NCBI RefSeq assembly: GCF_030823405.1 | Contig: NZ_JAUSXC010000001.1 | Coordinates: 2,029,001 to 2,093,000, forward strand | Direction: 5' to 3' | Length of the DNA stretch: 64,000 bases | Source of the DNA: Chryseobacterium ginsenosidimutans | Lineage (GTDB): Bacteria; Bacteroidota; Bacteroidia; Flavobacteriales; Weeksellaceae | In this document: piece after piece, positions 1-8,219 of the stretch | Layout of the letters: the number at the start of each line of letters is the position of its first letter | How positions within the stretch are numbered: the stretch's first letter is position 1 | Made by a program: the position numbers and the translations under genes | The notes under the pieces: model-generated | The model's input: only the letters and a program-made list of their open reading frames with translations | Told to the model about the DNA's origin: nothing | The model's database searches: none

Positions 1-352
1 TGATTTTAAGTCTCCGTTAAGTTCGAAAAGCAGAATATTTTTTTCTGTTTGGATAAATGATAAAGCAATTAAAGAAGGTAAAATATACTATAACATTCAT
101 GCTTTAAAGCTTCGCGAACTGAAAGGCTATAAAATAGAAAGCAGAGATTTTGCTGAAAAATTCAGAACTAAATTTATTGACTATCAAAAAGAATGGAAGA
201 ATGTGAACATAAATTTTGGTCCTTTAACTTTAATGGAAGGCTGGATTGATTTGAATCTGGATACTATCCACGACGATTTGCTTGATTTGATTGAAGAATT
301 CTTGAAAATCAGTTTTCTTATTGATGATACTTTAGATATTTTTAAATTTTAA
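1..352 (+). CDS. Hypothetical protein, C-terminal part (5' truncated)
   Basis: An open frame runs from base 2 to a TAA at 350-352, giving the last 116 residues of a protein that begins outside the window. The visible part is charged and lysine-rich with no signal peptide or membrane segment. It contains a run rich in Trp, Tyr and Lys and ends with an acidic, Leu/Ile-rich helix-like tail (DLLDLIEEF). I do not recognise the family and assign no function. Codon use resembles the following genes, and a 72-nt gap separates it from the flavoprotein gene downstream, so the two are probably separate units. Confidence 0.7.
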   Translation, partial: DFKSPLSSKSRIFFSVWINDKAIKEGKIYYNIHALKLRELKGYKIESRDFAEKFRTKFIDYQKEWKNVNINFGPLTLMEGWIDLNLDTIHDDLLDLIEEFLKISFLIDDTLDIFKF

Positions 353-424
353 TAATCCTTTATTTTAAACGATTTTCCACTTTTTTTATTCAGTGAAAAC
401 AACTGTTTTTAGTATTTTTACAGC

Positions 425-1414
425 ATGAGCAATTTTATAGATTTTAATTCGGCTAAAAAGCTTCAGGAAATGCAGCAAAGTCAAAATAGAATTACACAAC
501 TGTTTACTATTCAATATCCGATAATTCAGGCGGGAATGATCTGGCATTCCGGATGGAAGCTCGCTTCGGCGGTTTCTAATTGTGGCGGATTGGGATTAAT
601 CGGTTCTGCGAGTATGTATCCCGATATTTTGCGTGAAAACATTCAGAAATGTAAAAAAGCTACCGATAAACCTTTTGGTGTAAATGTCGCTTTGCTTTAC
701 CCTAATTTAGAAGAAATTATCAATATTATTTTAGAAGAAGGCGTAAAAATTGTTTTTACATCTGCCGGAAGTCCGAAAGCCTACACAGAAACTCTTCAAA
801 AAGAAGGAATAAAAGTGGCTCATGTAGTTTCGTCTACAAAATTTGCAATGAAATGCGAAGATGCAGGAGTTGATGCAATTGTTGCAGAAGGTTTTGAAGC
901 TGGAGGTCATAATGGAAGAGATGAAACCACAACTTTCTGCCTGATTCCGAATGTAAGAAAACATATCTCAAAACCATTGATTGCAGCAGGTGGAATTGCT
1001 TTGGGTTCTCAAATAAAGGCAGCAATGATTCTTGGCGCAGACGGAGTTCAGATTGGTTCCCGTTTTGCTGCGACCATTGAAGCAAGTGCACACGATAATT
1101 GGAAAAATAAAATTACAGAACTTCAGGAAGGTGATACGCATTTGACTTTAAAAGAGTTAGCTCCTGTAAGAATGGTTAAAAATAAATTCTTCAACGAACT
1201 TGAAGAAATCTACAATACCGGGAGAAATAAAGAATCGTTAATTGCTTCTTTAGGACGTGCAAGAGCAAAAAAGGGAATGTTTGAAGGCGATATGGAAGAT
1301 GGTGAACTTGAGATCGGGCAGGTTTCAGCTTTAATTGATGATGTTTTGCCTGTTGAAACGGTTTTTCAGAATTTATTGAAAGAATTTCACGAAGCCCAAA
1401 ATCCAAGTTTATAA
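425..1414 (+). CDS. NAD(P)H-dependent flavin oxidoreductase, nitronate monooxygenase-like
   Basis: This 329-residue protein has the FMN-binding TIM barrel of the 2-nitropropane dioxygenase/nitronate monooxygenase family. Visible motifs are the N-terminal YPIIQAGMIW (31-40), GGLGLIG (54-60), the active-site loop EGFEAGGHNG (155-164, His expected to act as base), AAGGIA (187-192) and the phosphate-binding GADGVQIGSRF (204-214). The family oxidises alkyl nitronates, and some relatives (FabK) are enoyl-ACP reductases, so the substrate is open. It is cytoplasmic. An alpha/beta hydrolase gene starts 8 nt downstream and is probably co-transcribed. Length is normal for the family. Confidence 0.88.
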   Translation: MSNFIDFNSAKKLQEMQQSQNRITQLFTIQYPIIQAGMIWHSGWKLASAVSNCGGLGLIGSASMYPDILRENIQKCKKATDKPFGVNVALLYPNLEEIINIILEEGVKIVFTSAGSPKAYTETLQKEGIKVAHVVSSTKFAMKCEDAGVDAIVAEGFEAGGHNGRDETTTFCLIPNVRKHISKPLIAAGGIALGSQIKAAMILGADGVQIGSRFAATIEASAHDNWKNKITELQEGDTHLTLKELAPVRMVKNKFFNELEEIYNTGRNKESLIASLGRARAKKGMFEGDMEDGELEIGQVSALIDDVLPVETVFQNLLKEFHEAQNPSL

Positions 1415-1422
1415 GTTATATA

Positions 1423-2214
1423 ATGGAAGGAAGGATTATCGATGTAAATGGTAAAAAAATTTATATAGAATACAACAAGTCATTCATAAATAAACCGACA
1501 ATCGTCTTTTTACATGATTCTTTAGGCTGTACTCAGCTTTGGAGAGATTTTCCTGCGAAATTGGCTGAAGCAACTCAATGCAACGTTTTGGCTTATGATC
1601 GTCTAGGATATGGTAAATCTTTTCCAATGTCTACTCATGAAAGGAAAAATGATTATATGGAATCTGAAGCTGATCATTTAAATGATTTGCTAAATGAGCT
1701 CGATATAAAAGAAGCCATTCTGTTCGGTCACAGCGACGGAGGAACCATTGCGCTAATTACAGCCTCAAAATACCCTGAAAAAGTAAAAGGAACCATTTGT
1801 GAGGCTGGACATATTTTCGTGGAAGATATAACCGTAAAAGGTGTTAGTGACGCTCTTAAAGCTTACGAAAAAACTGATCTTCCTGAACGTTTAAGAAAAT
1901 ATCACGGTGATAAAGTAGAAATGATGGTTAAAGCATGGACAGAAATCTGGCTCAGCGACCATTTCAGAAATTGGAATATTGAATATCTATTGAAAAATAT
2001 AATTTCTCCATTGCTTTTTATTCAGGGTGAAGCTGATGTTTACGGAACCTTAGCTCAGGTTGAAAAAACAATTTCCCGAGTAAGTGGAAGCGCAGAAAAA
2101 TTTATCATTCCAAATGTTGGATATACGCCGCATAAGGAAATTCCGGATGTAGTTTTAAACAAAACGACTGAATTTGTAAAAAACTGTACTGTGAATATAT
2201 CTGTATGTTTATAA
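1423..2214 (+). CDS. Alpha/beta-fold hydrolase
   Basis: A 263-residue alpha/beta hydrolase without signal peptide. The oxyanion region FLHDSLG lies at 29-35. The nucleophile elbow GHSDGG puts the catalytic Ser at 104, and an acid is available near GEAD (about 203-206). The likely catalytic His lies in YTPHKEIP (about 239). The Asp after the nucleophile Ser is typical of the esterase/haloperoxidase-like branch. It follows the flavoprotein gene by 8 nt on the same strand, which suggests one transcript, and ends convergently 11 nt from the HD-domain gene. The substrate cannot be inferred. Confidence 0.87.
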   Translation: MEGRIIDVNGKKIYIEYNKSFINKPTIVFLHDSLGCTQLWRDFPAKLAEATQCNVLAYDRLGYGKSFPMSTHERKNDYMESEADHLNDLLNELDIKEAILFGHSDGGTIALITASKYPEKVKGTICEAGHIFVEDITVKGVSDALKAYEKTDLPERLRKYHGDKVEMMVKAWTEIWLSDHFRNWNIEYLLKNIISPLLFIQGEADVYGTLAQVEKTISRVSGSAEKFIIPNVGYTPHKEIPDVVLNKTTEFVKNCTVNISVCL

Positions 2215-2225
2215 CTCTTTAAATC

Positions 2226-2846
2226 TTATAAACTGGCAATTTCAAATTGAATATTGTCTCTCGCCCGAACTTCATATTTTTCCTGAAAATTCTCAGTTTT
2301 AAAAATATTTTCCAGCTTCAAAAAATGTAGTAAAACCTTTTTCCTTCCAGGTTTGTAAAGCAAATCCGGATAAATAGAATATTCTTTTCTTATTTTTTTA
2401 GTGTAATTAATATAAGATTCTAAATCTTTTCCAAGAATAGAAAGATCAGCATCCAGAAGATAATTCGTGTCATTATCATCAGATTTTTGGTGAGTTTTAG
2501 TAGCAATAATCTGTTCTGAAATTCTTTCAATAGAACTTTGGTCTACATTTAATTTTTCAAGCCGGATTTTTGCAAATTCTGCACTTTTCTCCTCATTTGA
2601 TTTTGAAGAAGCATCATAAATAATATCGTGATAAAAAACAGAAAAAGAAATATTCGTAAAATTTTCAATCTTGTCTTTTACATTATCAAGCTCAGAAAAC
2701 ATATTTTCAAGATGGTCAAGATTATGATAATATCTGCTTTTCCCCAAATACTTTTGCTCAATTTCAGACCATAAATCTTCAACAACCTTTTGATCCTGAG
2801 AAAACAGAGAACAGTTTTGCTGAAATCTGTTTTTTAAATTCATCAT
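2226..2846 (-). CDS. Predicted metal-dependent HD-superfamily phosphohydrolase
   Basis: This 206-residue cytoplasmic protein carries the pattern of the COG4339 family. YHNLDHL (40-46) supplies two His ligands, FYHDIIYD (71-78) supplies the HD pair, NEEKSAEFA follows, and DADLSILG (about 131-138) supplies a later Asp. The family is predicted to hydrolyse a phosphoester, but the natural substrate is unknown. It lies 24 nt downstream of the rhodanese gene on the same strand and probably shares its transcript. A second Met directly follows the first, so the start is uncertain by one codon. Confidence 0.85.
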   Translation of the reverse strand: MMNLKNRFQQNCSLFSQDQKVVEDLWSEIEQKYLGKSRYYHNLDHLENMFSELDNVKDKIENFTNISFSVFYHDIIYDASSKSNEEKSAEFAKIRLEKLNVDQSSIERISEQIIATKTHQKSDDNDTNYLLDADLSILGKDLESYINYTKKIRKEYSIYPDLLYKPGRKKVLLHFLKLENIFKTENFQEKYEVRARDNIQFEIASL

Positions 2847-2870
2847 AAAATTTTAGATAAAAAAAGGAAC

Positions 2871-3170
2871 TTAAAAAGTTCCTTGATTTGCTTCTAGATT
2901 TGCTTTCAGTTCAGACCAGCCTCCGCCGTTGTAACCGTTTTTCAAGCCTTGAGAATTAAGATATTCTAATGCTTTGCCGCTTCTGTTTCCACTTCTGCAG
3001 AATAGGATTACAGGTTTTTCAATCGACAGAATTTCGTCTTGTCTGTCTTCTACTTCACCAAGAGGAATATTTTTGGCACCTTCTATATTTCCGTCCATTT
3101 CAAGCTCCATTGGCTCACGAACGTCAATTAGTTCATAATTTCCTGATTTTATTACTTCTGATAAAGACAT
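2871..3170 (-). CDS. Single-domain rhodanese-like sulfurtransferase
   Basis: A 99-residue protein that is essentially one rhodanese domain. IDVREP (15-20) opens the fold, GAKNIPLGEV (31-40) is the usual second motif, and the active-site loop FCRSGNRSG carries the catalytic Cys at 58. It ends with GYNGGGWSEL, typical of small GlpE/PspE-like rhodaneses. There is no signal peptide, so it acts in the cytoplasm, transferring sulfane sulfur to an unknown acceptor. It is the first gene of a probable two-gene operon with the HD-domain gene. Confidence 0.93.
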   Translation of the reverse strand: MSLSEVIKSGNYELIDVREPMELEMDGNIEGAKNIPLGEVEDRQDEILSIEKPVILFCRSGNRSGKALEYLNSQGLKNGYNGGGWSELKANLEANQGTF

Positions 3171-3404
3171 AACTATTTTGGTTTTTAATATTAAAAAGTT
3201 AAACGAAAATACGCAAAATTTTAATGATAACTTATTCTTTCAACAAGGTTTTTTAGGTGATTAAAAACAACTGTATCCTAAAACAGAGACATTGCCTCAT
3301 ATTTTGAATTCCGGTTGTCGTAATTTCGTAAAATATTTCTTTGGGTAAAATAAACTAAGCCTCTTAAACGGCGGCAAATTATTCTTAATTTTGCAATGTA
3401 AAAT

Positions 3405-4352
3405 ATGAATTCAAATACTGAAAAATATTCGCAATTAATAAAGTCCAAAGCAAAAAGTTTCGGGTTTCAAAACTGTGGAATTTCTAAAGCAGATTTTTTG
3501 GAAGAAGACGCAAAACCTTTGGAAGCTTGGTTAAAGAATAATTTTCATGGCGAAATGAAATACATGGAAAATCATTTCGATAAAAGACTTGATCCGAGAT
3601 TATTGGTAGAAGGTTCAAAATCAGTTATTTCGCTTTCCTATAACTATTTTCCAGAAGAGAAAATTTCAACGTTAGAGAATTTTAAGATTTCAAAATACGC
3701 TTATGCCGAAGATTATCATGAAGTAATTAAAGATATTCTGCGCGAAATGGTTGCCGAATTACAGCAAGAAATAGGAGCGTTCGGGTTTCGGGTTTTTGTA
3801 GATTCTGCGCCTGTTTTGGAAAGAAGCTGGGCAAGAAAATCAGGAATTGGCTGGGTCGGAAAAAATGCCAATTTAATTACCAAACAAAACGGATCTTTTT
3901 ATTTTCTGGCAGAAATTATCTGTGATTTGGAACTGCTTCCGGATCATGAAACGACCGATCATTGCGGAACTTGTCGGAAATGTATTGATGCTTGCCCTAC
4001 AAGTGCAATTGTTTCAGAAAAATTAATCGATGGAAGCAAATGTATTTCCTATGCAACAATTGAATTAAAAAACGAAATTCCCGATTATTTTAAAGATAAA
4101 ATGGATGACTGGATGTTCGGCTGTGATGTCTGTCAGGATGTTTGCCCGTGGAACAGATTTTCAGCACCGAATAGTCAAAGTAAATTCACTCCGAATGAAG
4201 CTTTAAAAAACTTCAAAAAAGGAGAATGGAAAGAGCTTACTCAAGAATTATTCTCAGAAATTTTCAAAAAATCTCCTGTGAAACGAACAAAATTTGCAGG
4301 ATTAAAAAGGAATATTGAATTTTTGGATCAAACTTCAGAAAAAAAGAGATGA
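3405..4352 (+). CDS. queG: Epoxyqueuosine reductase QueG
   Basis: QueG performs the last step of queuosine synthesis, reducing epoxyqueuosine to queuosine in tRNA with cobalamin and two [4Fe-4S] clusters. In this 315-residue protein the catalytic Asp is in VDSAPVLER (about 133). The first cluster motif [12 protein letters not shown] supplies Cys 187, 190, 193 and 197. Cys 213 and the CDVCQDVCP motif (240, 243, 247) complete the second. The C-terminal HEAT-like tail of longer QueG proteins is short here, as is common in Bacteroidota. A -7 box TAATTTTG (3386-3393) lies just before the ATG without a clear -33 TTG, implying a very short leader. Confidence 0.95.
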   Translation: MNSNTEKYSQLIKSKAKSFGFQNCGISKADFLEEDAKPLEAWLKNNFHGEMKYMENHFDKRLDPRLLVEGSKSVISLSYNYFPEEKISTLENFKISKYAYAEDYHEVIKDILREMVAELQQEIGAFGFRVFVDSAPVLERSWARKSGIGWVGKNANLITKQNGSFYFLAEIICDLELLPDHETTDHCGTCRKCIDACPTSAIVSEKLIDGSKCISYATIELKNEIPDYFKDKMDDWMFGCDVCQDVCPWNRFSAPNSQSKFTPNEALKNFKKGEWKELTQELFSEIFKKSPVKRTKFAGLKRNIEFLDQTSEKKR

Positions 4353-4704
4353 AATTTTTGGTGATAAATCCCCATCTGGAATTTTTGATGTTCCAAAGTA
4401 AAGTGGGTAAATGACCATTCCTTAAATTTGCTTTAAAGAGGTTAAGACTTGTGAAGATATTTAAAAAGCTTTTCTAAAAAGAAAAACTGATTTTCAGCAG
4501 ATTAAATCTCGGTAAAATCAACGCTTTTTTTGTACTCTTTTTGGAGCAATTTTTACTCTTACTTTAAATCTTTTGTTTGATTTGTTGTTTTTGTGCATAT
4601 TTGTGTGTATTTCGTATTTAAATTTAGCGAAAATTCCGATTTAAACAAATACTTTTACAAAAAATTATAAATTAAATTTTATTAACTATAATTAAAACAT
4701 AACT
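4353..4704. other. Intergenic region, no gene found
   Basis: This 352-nt AT-rich stretch separates queG from the DUF2459 gene. I find no frame with a plausible start, no tRNA-like fold and no clean TTG/TANNTTTG promoter pair. It holds T-rich runs around 4525-4600 and an A-rich leader immediately before the next gene. It most likely carries that gene's promoter in a form I cannot pin down. Confidence 0.5.
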
Positions 4705-5382
4705 GTGAAAAAAATGTTATTTCTTATTCTCAAAACTTTAGGAATTCTTGTAGGAATCATTGTTTTATATATTGCGATGGGATATTTACTGCCTTTTATT
4801 GAGATTTCAGCCAAGGATGACGGACAAAAGAAAGAAATTCCTATTTATATTTATACCAATGGAGTTCATACTGATATTGTAATGCCAGTGAAGAATGATG
4901 TGCAGGACTGGAGTGCAAAAATCCCTTTTGCTAATACAAAATCCAAACAGACAGATTATAAATACGTAGGTATTGGCTGGGGAGACAAAGGTTTTTATCT
5001 CGATACACCAACTTGGGCAGACCTGAAGTTTTCAACTGCTTTTAAAGCGGCTTTCTGGTTGAGCGAATCGGCAATGCATTGTTCTTATTACAGAGAAATG
5101 AAAGAAGGTGACGACTGCAAAATGATTATGATCAGCAAAAATCAATATAAAAAATTGGTAGAATTTGTTGACAGTAAATTTGATAAAGATGAAAAAGGAA
5201 ATTTTGTTTTCATCCCGACCAATGCAGTTTACGGCAGCAATGATGCTTTTTATGATGCAAAAGGAAAATACAGCTTCCTGGATACCTGCAATACCTGGGC
5301 AAATGATGCCTTAAAAGCTTCGGGGCAAAAAGCTGCATTTTGGACTCCTTCAGATTACGGAATTTTCCTGCACTATAAATAA
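4705..5382 (+). CDS. DUF2459 / TIGR02117 family membrane-anchored protein
   Basis: A 225-residue protein with one N-terminal membrane segment (about residues 4-30) followed by an extracytoplasmic domain. The domain shows TNGVHTDIVMPV (51-62), GWGDKGFY, AMHCSYY and DTCNTWANDAL (about 196-206), the hallmarks of the DUF2459 family. A conserved His near 55 and a Cys near 198 would suit an NlpC/P60-like cysteine hydrolase, but that is inference; the function is not established. The start given is GTG at 4705; an in-frame ATG at 4714 is equally acceptable. No operon partner is evident. Confidence 0.85.
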   Translation: MKKMLFLILKTLGILVGIIVLYIAMGYLLPFIEISAKDDGQKKEIPIYIYTNGVHTDIVMPVKNDVQDWSAKIPFANTKSKQTDYKYVGIGWGDKGFYLDTPTWADLKFSTAFKAAFWLSESAMHCSYYREMKEGDDCKMIMISKNQYKKLVEFVDSKFDKDEKGNFVFIPTNAVYGSNDAFYDAKGKYSFLDTCNTWANDALKASGQKAAFWTPSDYGIFLHYK

Positions 5383-5496
5383 TTTCCTGCGAATTTTTAT
5401 ATATAATTTTCGTTGTTTTCCTTTTGATTTTATGTACGGAATCTAAACTGAATGCAGATTTATACCTAACTGTAAATTTTACTATTCTAAAGCCTT

Positions 5497-5526
5497 TTGA
5501 GTTAAAAAATTAAAGTTCTACATTTG
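5497..5526 (+). promoter_or_regulatory. Promoter of the SRPBCC-photolyase unit
   Basis: A TTG at 5497-5499 is followed after 19 nt by TACATTTG at 5519-5526, an exact match to the Bacteroidota sigma consensus TTG-N17-23-TANNTTTG. Transcription would start near 5532, about 10 nt before the ATG at 5543. Confidence 0.7.
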
Positions 5527-5542
5527 TCTTAAATCCAAGACA

Positions 5543-6001
5543 ATGAAACACCAGCTCTTTCGAGAACAACAATTAAATTGCAATATAGAAACCGCATGGA
5601 AATTCTTTTCCTCTGCAAATAATCTTTCAGAAATCACTCCAAAAGATATGAAATTCATTGTATTGACTCATTTTGAAAATGATGAAATCTTTGAAGGCAT
5701 GATTATCGATTATTTCGTTTCACCGTTAGTCGGAATTAAAATGAAATGGAAAACCGAGATTATTCAGGTTGATTTTCAGAAAAATTTTACCGATTTCCAG
5801 AAACAGGGACCATACAAATTATGGCATCATCACCATGAGTTTATAGAAAATGAAAATGGTGTTTTGATGAAAGATACTGTTGATTATGAACTGCCTTTTG
5901 GTTTTTTAGGCGAAATTGCTCATGATCTTTTCATTAAAAATAAATTAGAAAATATTTTTAATTACAGATATGAAATTCTGGAAAAACGTTTCAATAAATA
6001 A
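5543..6001 (+). CDS. SRPBCC (START-like) family protein
   Basis: A 152-residue protein of the SRPBCC/Bet v1-like ligand-binding fold, resembling the polyketide cyclase-type proteins found beside photolyases and cryptochromes in Flavobacteria. It begins with an FREQQLN strand, has a basic middle (IKMKWKTEI), an HHHHE stretch around 97-101 and an amphipathic C-terminal helix. No catalytic residues are assignable, so it may bind a hydrophobic ligand. It shares a promoter with the photolyase gene starting 11 nt downstream, so a light- or UV-linked role is likely but unproven. Confidence 0.82.
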   Translation: MKHQLFREQQLNCNIETAWKFFSSANNLSEITPKDMKFIVLTHFENDEIFEGMIIDYFVSPLVGIKMKWKTEIIQVDFQKNFTDFQKQGPYKLWHHHHEFIENENGVLMKDTVDYELPFGFLGEIAHDLFIKNKLENIFNYRYEILEKRFNK

Positions 6002-6012
6002 ATTTAATCAAT

Positions 6013-7323
6013 ATGTCTAAAATTAAGAATAAAATAAATGTTTTCTGGTTTCGGAGAGATTTAAGGTTACATGATAATTGCGGTTTGCATCATGCTTTGA
6101 AGGCTGGTTTGAAAGTGTTGCCTGTTTTTATTTTTGATACGGATATTTTGGATAACCTTGAAAATAAATCTGACAGACGGGTTGATTATTTCCATCGGGC
6201 TTTACATGAAATTAATGAAGAATTAAAAGAGCATACAACAGGATTGACTGTTTTTCAGGGAAAGCCTTTAGATATAATTGAAAAGTTAACAAAGGATTTT
6301 GATGTTGAAACTGTTTTTTGTAATCGGGATTATGAGCCTCAAGCTATAAAACGAGACCAGGAAATTGAAAACTTTCTGAAAACAAATCAAATTGATTTTA
6401 AAAGTTATAAAGATCAGGTAATTTTTGAAAAAGAAGAAGTCATTAAAAAAGACGGAACTCCTTATACCGTTTTCACACCATATTCAAGGAAATGGAAAGA
6501 AATTTTAAATTCAAATAAAATCGAAAACTTCACAACAGATTTTTCTGGTTTTTTACAGTATTCTGCTCCAACGTTTCCGGATCTGAAAGATATTGGTTTT
6601 GAAAAAACTGAAGTTGAATTTGTAAAACCGATTTTAAAGGAATCAATCATTGATGATTATAATCAATACAGGGATTTTCCGGGTTTAGATCATACAACAC
6701 GTTTGGGAATTGCTCTGCGTTTCGGTACAATTTCCATTAGAAAATGTGTTCAGTTTGCAGCTCAACACAATGAGACATGGCTGAATGAACTGATTTGGAG
6801 GGAGTTTTTTATGCAGATTTTATATCATTTTCCTAAAGTTGTTAATAATTCTTTTAAAGAAAAATATGAAAATATCCAATGGCGAAATGATGAAAAAGAA
6901 TTTAAGCTCTGGTGCGAAGGTAAAACAGGCTATCCTATTGTAGATGCAGGAATGCGGGAACTAAATGAAACTGGGTTTATGCATAACAGAGTCAGAATGG
7001 TTGTTGCAAGCTTTCTTACAAAGCATTTATTGATCGATTGGAGGTGGGGCGAAACTTACTTTGCAGAAAAATTACTGGATTACGAATTGTCCTCAAATAA
7101 TGGAAACTGGCAGTGGGCGGCAGGTTGTGGTTGCGATGCGGCGCCTTATTTCCGGGTTTTCAATCCTTCCGAACAAACAAAGAAATTTGATAAGGATCAA
7201 AAATATATCAAAAAATGGCTTACTGAAAAAGAGATGACTGCTGAGCCGATTGTAGATCATGCTTTTGCAAGAAGCAGGGCTTTGGAAGTTTATGGTAAAG
7301 CTGTAGGAAATAAAAAACTGTAA
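6013..7323 (+). CDS. phr: Deoxyribodipyrimidine photolyase (cryptochrome/photolyase family)
   Basis: This 436-residue flavoprotein repairs UV-induced pyrimidine dimers using blue light. The N-terminal antenna domain opens with VFWFRRDLRLHDN (10-22). The C-terminal FAD domain contains TTRLGIALRFG, ELIWREFF, HNRVRMVVASFL, DWRWGE and SSNNGNWQWAAG followed by CDAAPYFRVFNP, which are FAD- and substrate-contacting motifs of class I CPD photolyases. It is slightly shorter than the E. coli enzyme (472). A CPD photolyase is the best reading; a cryptochrome role cannot be excluded. It is the second gene of the SRPBCC unit. Confidence 0.93.
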   Translation: MSKIKNKINVFWFRRDLRLHDNCGLHHALKAGLKVLPVFIFDTDILDNLENKSDRRVDYFHRALHEINEELKEHTTGLTVFQGKPLDIIEKLTKDFDVETVFCNRDYEPQAIKRDQEIENFLKTNQIDFKSYKDQVIFEKEEVIKKDGTPYTVFTPYSRKWKEILNSNKIENFTTDFSGFLQYSAPTFPDLKDIGFEKTEVEFVKPILKESIIDDYNQYRDFPGLDHTTRLGIALRFGTISIRKCVQFAAQHNETWLNELIWREFFMQILYHFPKVVNNSFKEKYENIQWRNDEKEFKLWCEGKTGYPIVDAGMRELNETGFMHNRVRMVVASFLTKHLLIDWRWGETYFAEKLLDYELSSNNGNWQWAAGCGCDAAPYFRVFNPSEQTKKFDKDQKYIKKWLTEKEMTAEPIVDHAFARSRALEVYGKAVGNKKL

Positions 7324-7441
7324 ATAATAAGGAAATTTATTTTTTAAAACTGTTGTTTTTTGGTAATTTATAATTACTTCTTAATGTTTTGTCCAAAAAT
7401 AAAAGATTGATTGTCATTAAAGTATCAATTAATAATTAGTT

Positions 7442-8104
7442 ATGGCAAATCAGTTTTTGGGCTCATCTATTGTCAGGAAAGTGACAATGGGGCTTTCGGG
7501 CATTTTTCTTATCAGTTTTCTGACATTGCATGTTTCGCTGAATTTTACATCCGTGATCGGCGAAAATCTTTTTAATCAGGTTTCTCATTTTATGGGCTAC
7601 AATCCTGTAGTTCAGTATATCGGACAGCCGATACTGATTCTTGGTGTTGTTTTTCATTTTGTAATGGGATTTATTCTTGAGATTCAGAATAGGAGAGCGA
7701 GACCTGTGAATTATATTTACAATGCAAGCTCGGCAAACAGTTTTTGGAGTTCGAGGAATATGATCATTTCCGGCTCAGTGATTCTTGCTTATTTCTGCCT
7801 GCATTGGTATGATTTCTGGTTTCAGGAGCTTAATTATAAGTTTATAGAAATGAATGTTCCCAATGAGACAAGATATTATGGAGAATTGGTACATAAGTTT
7901 CAAAATCCGTGGCGTGTATTTTTATATTGCTGTGCTTTCATACTACTGGGTTTTCATTTGTGGCACGGCTTTTACTCATCAATGCAGTCTGTAGGATTTA
8001 ATAATAAATATGCAAGAGCTTTCGTTAAGTTCGGAAAATATTTTGCGGTTGTAGTTCCGTGTACTTTTATTTTTATTGCTCTATTTCATCATTTTATAAG
8101 ATAA
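7442..8104 (+). CDS. sdhC: Succinate dehydrogenase cytochrome b subunit, orphan gene
   Basis: A 220-residue integral membrane protein with about five transmembrane segments matching the Bacteroidota SdhC/FrdC type: VRKVTMGLSGIFL at the N-terminus, FLTLHVSLNF, VVFHFVMGF and LLGFHLWHGFYSSMQ supply the haem-ligand histidines. In the complex it anchors the flavoprotein and iron-sulfur subunits and passes electrons to menaquinone. The frame looks intact. Normally sdhA and sdhB follow directly; here the next sequence is an inserted element, and beyond it a gene on the opposite strand, so the partners are elsewhere or this is a spare copy. Confidence 0.92.
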   Translation: MANQFLGSSIVRKVTMGLSGIFLISFLTLHVSLNFTSVIGENLFNQVSHFMGYNPVVQYIGQPILILGVVFHFVMGFILEIQNRRARPVNYIYNASSANSFWSSRNMIISGSVILAYFCLHWYDFWFQELNYKFIEMNVPNETRYYGELVHKFQNPWRVFLYCCAFILLGFHLWHGFYSSMQSVGFNNKYARAFVKFGKYFAVVVPCTFIFIALFHHFIR

Positions 8105-8127
8105 AATAAAAAGAATAGTTCTACTAA

Positions 8128-8135
8128 AAAATTAA
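8128..8135. repeat. Left copy of the 8-bp target duplication
   Basis: AAAATTAA lies directly outside the left terminal repeat and is identical to 11902-11909. An 8-bp duplication is what IS1595-family transposition produces. Confidence 0.9.
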
Positions 8136-8158
8136 GGCAACTATATATAATTATACAC
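8136..8158 (+). repeat. Left terminal inverted repeat of the IS1595-type element
   Basis: Starts GGCAACTATATA and pairs with the reverse complement of 11879-11901, with mismatches at positions 3, 13, 14 and 18 only. Confidence 0.88.
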
Positions 8159-8167
8159 TAATTAAAT

Positions 8168-8198
8168 TTGCTTTTGTGTAATTAACTTCTTACATTTG
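8168..8198 (+). promoter_or_regulatory. Promoter of the transposase gene
   Basis: TTG at 8168-8170, then a 20-nt spacer, then TACATTTG at 8191-8198. A second -7-like box, TAAATTTG, lies at 8163-8170. The predicted start near 8204 places the transposase ATG at 8220 rather than at the upstream TTG at 8196, which falls inside the -7 box. Confidence 0.6.
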
Positions 8199-8219
8199 CT
8201 TTACAAATATGCAGATGTT

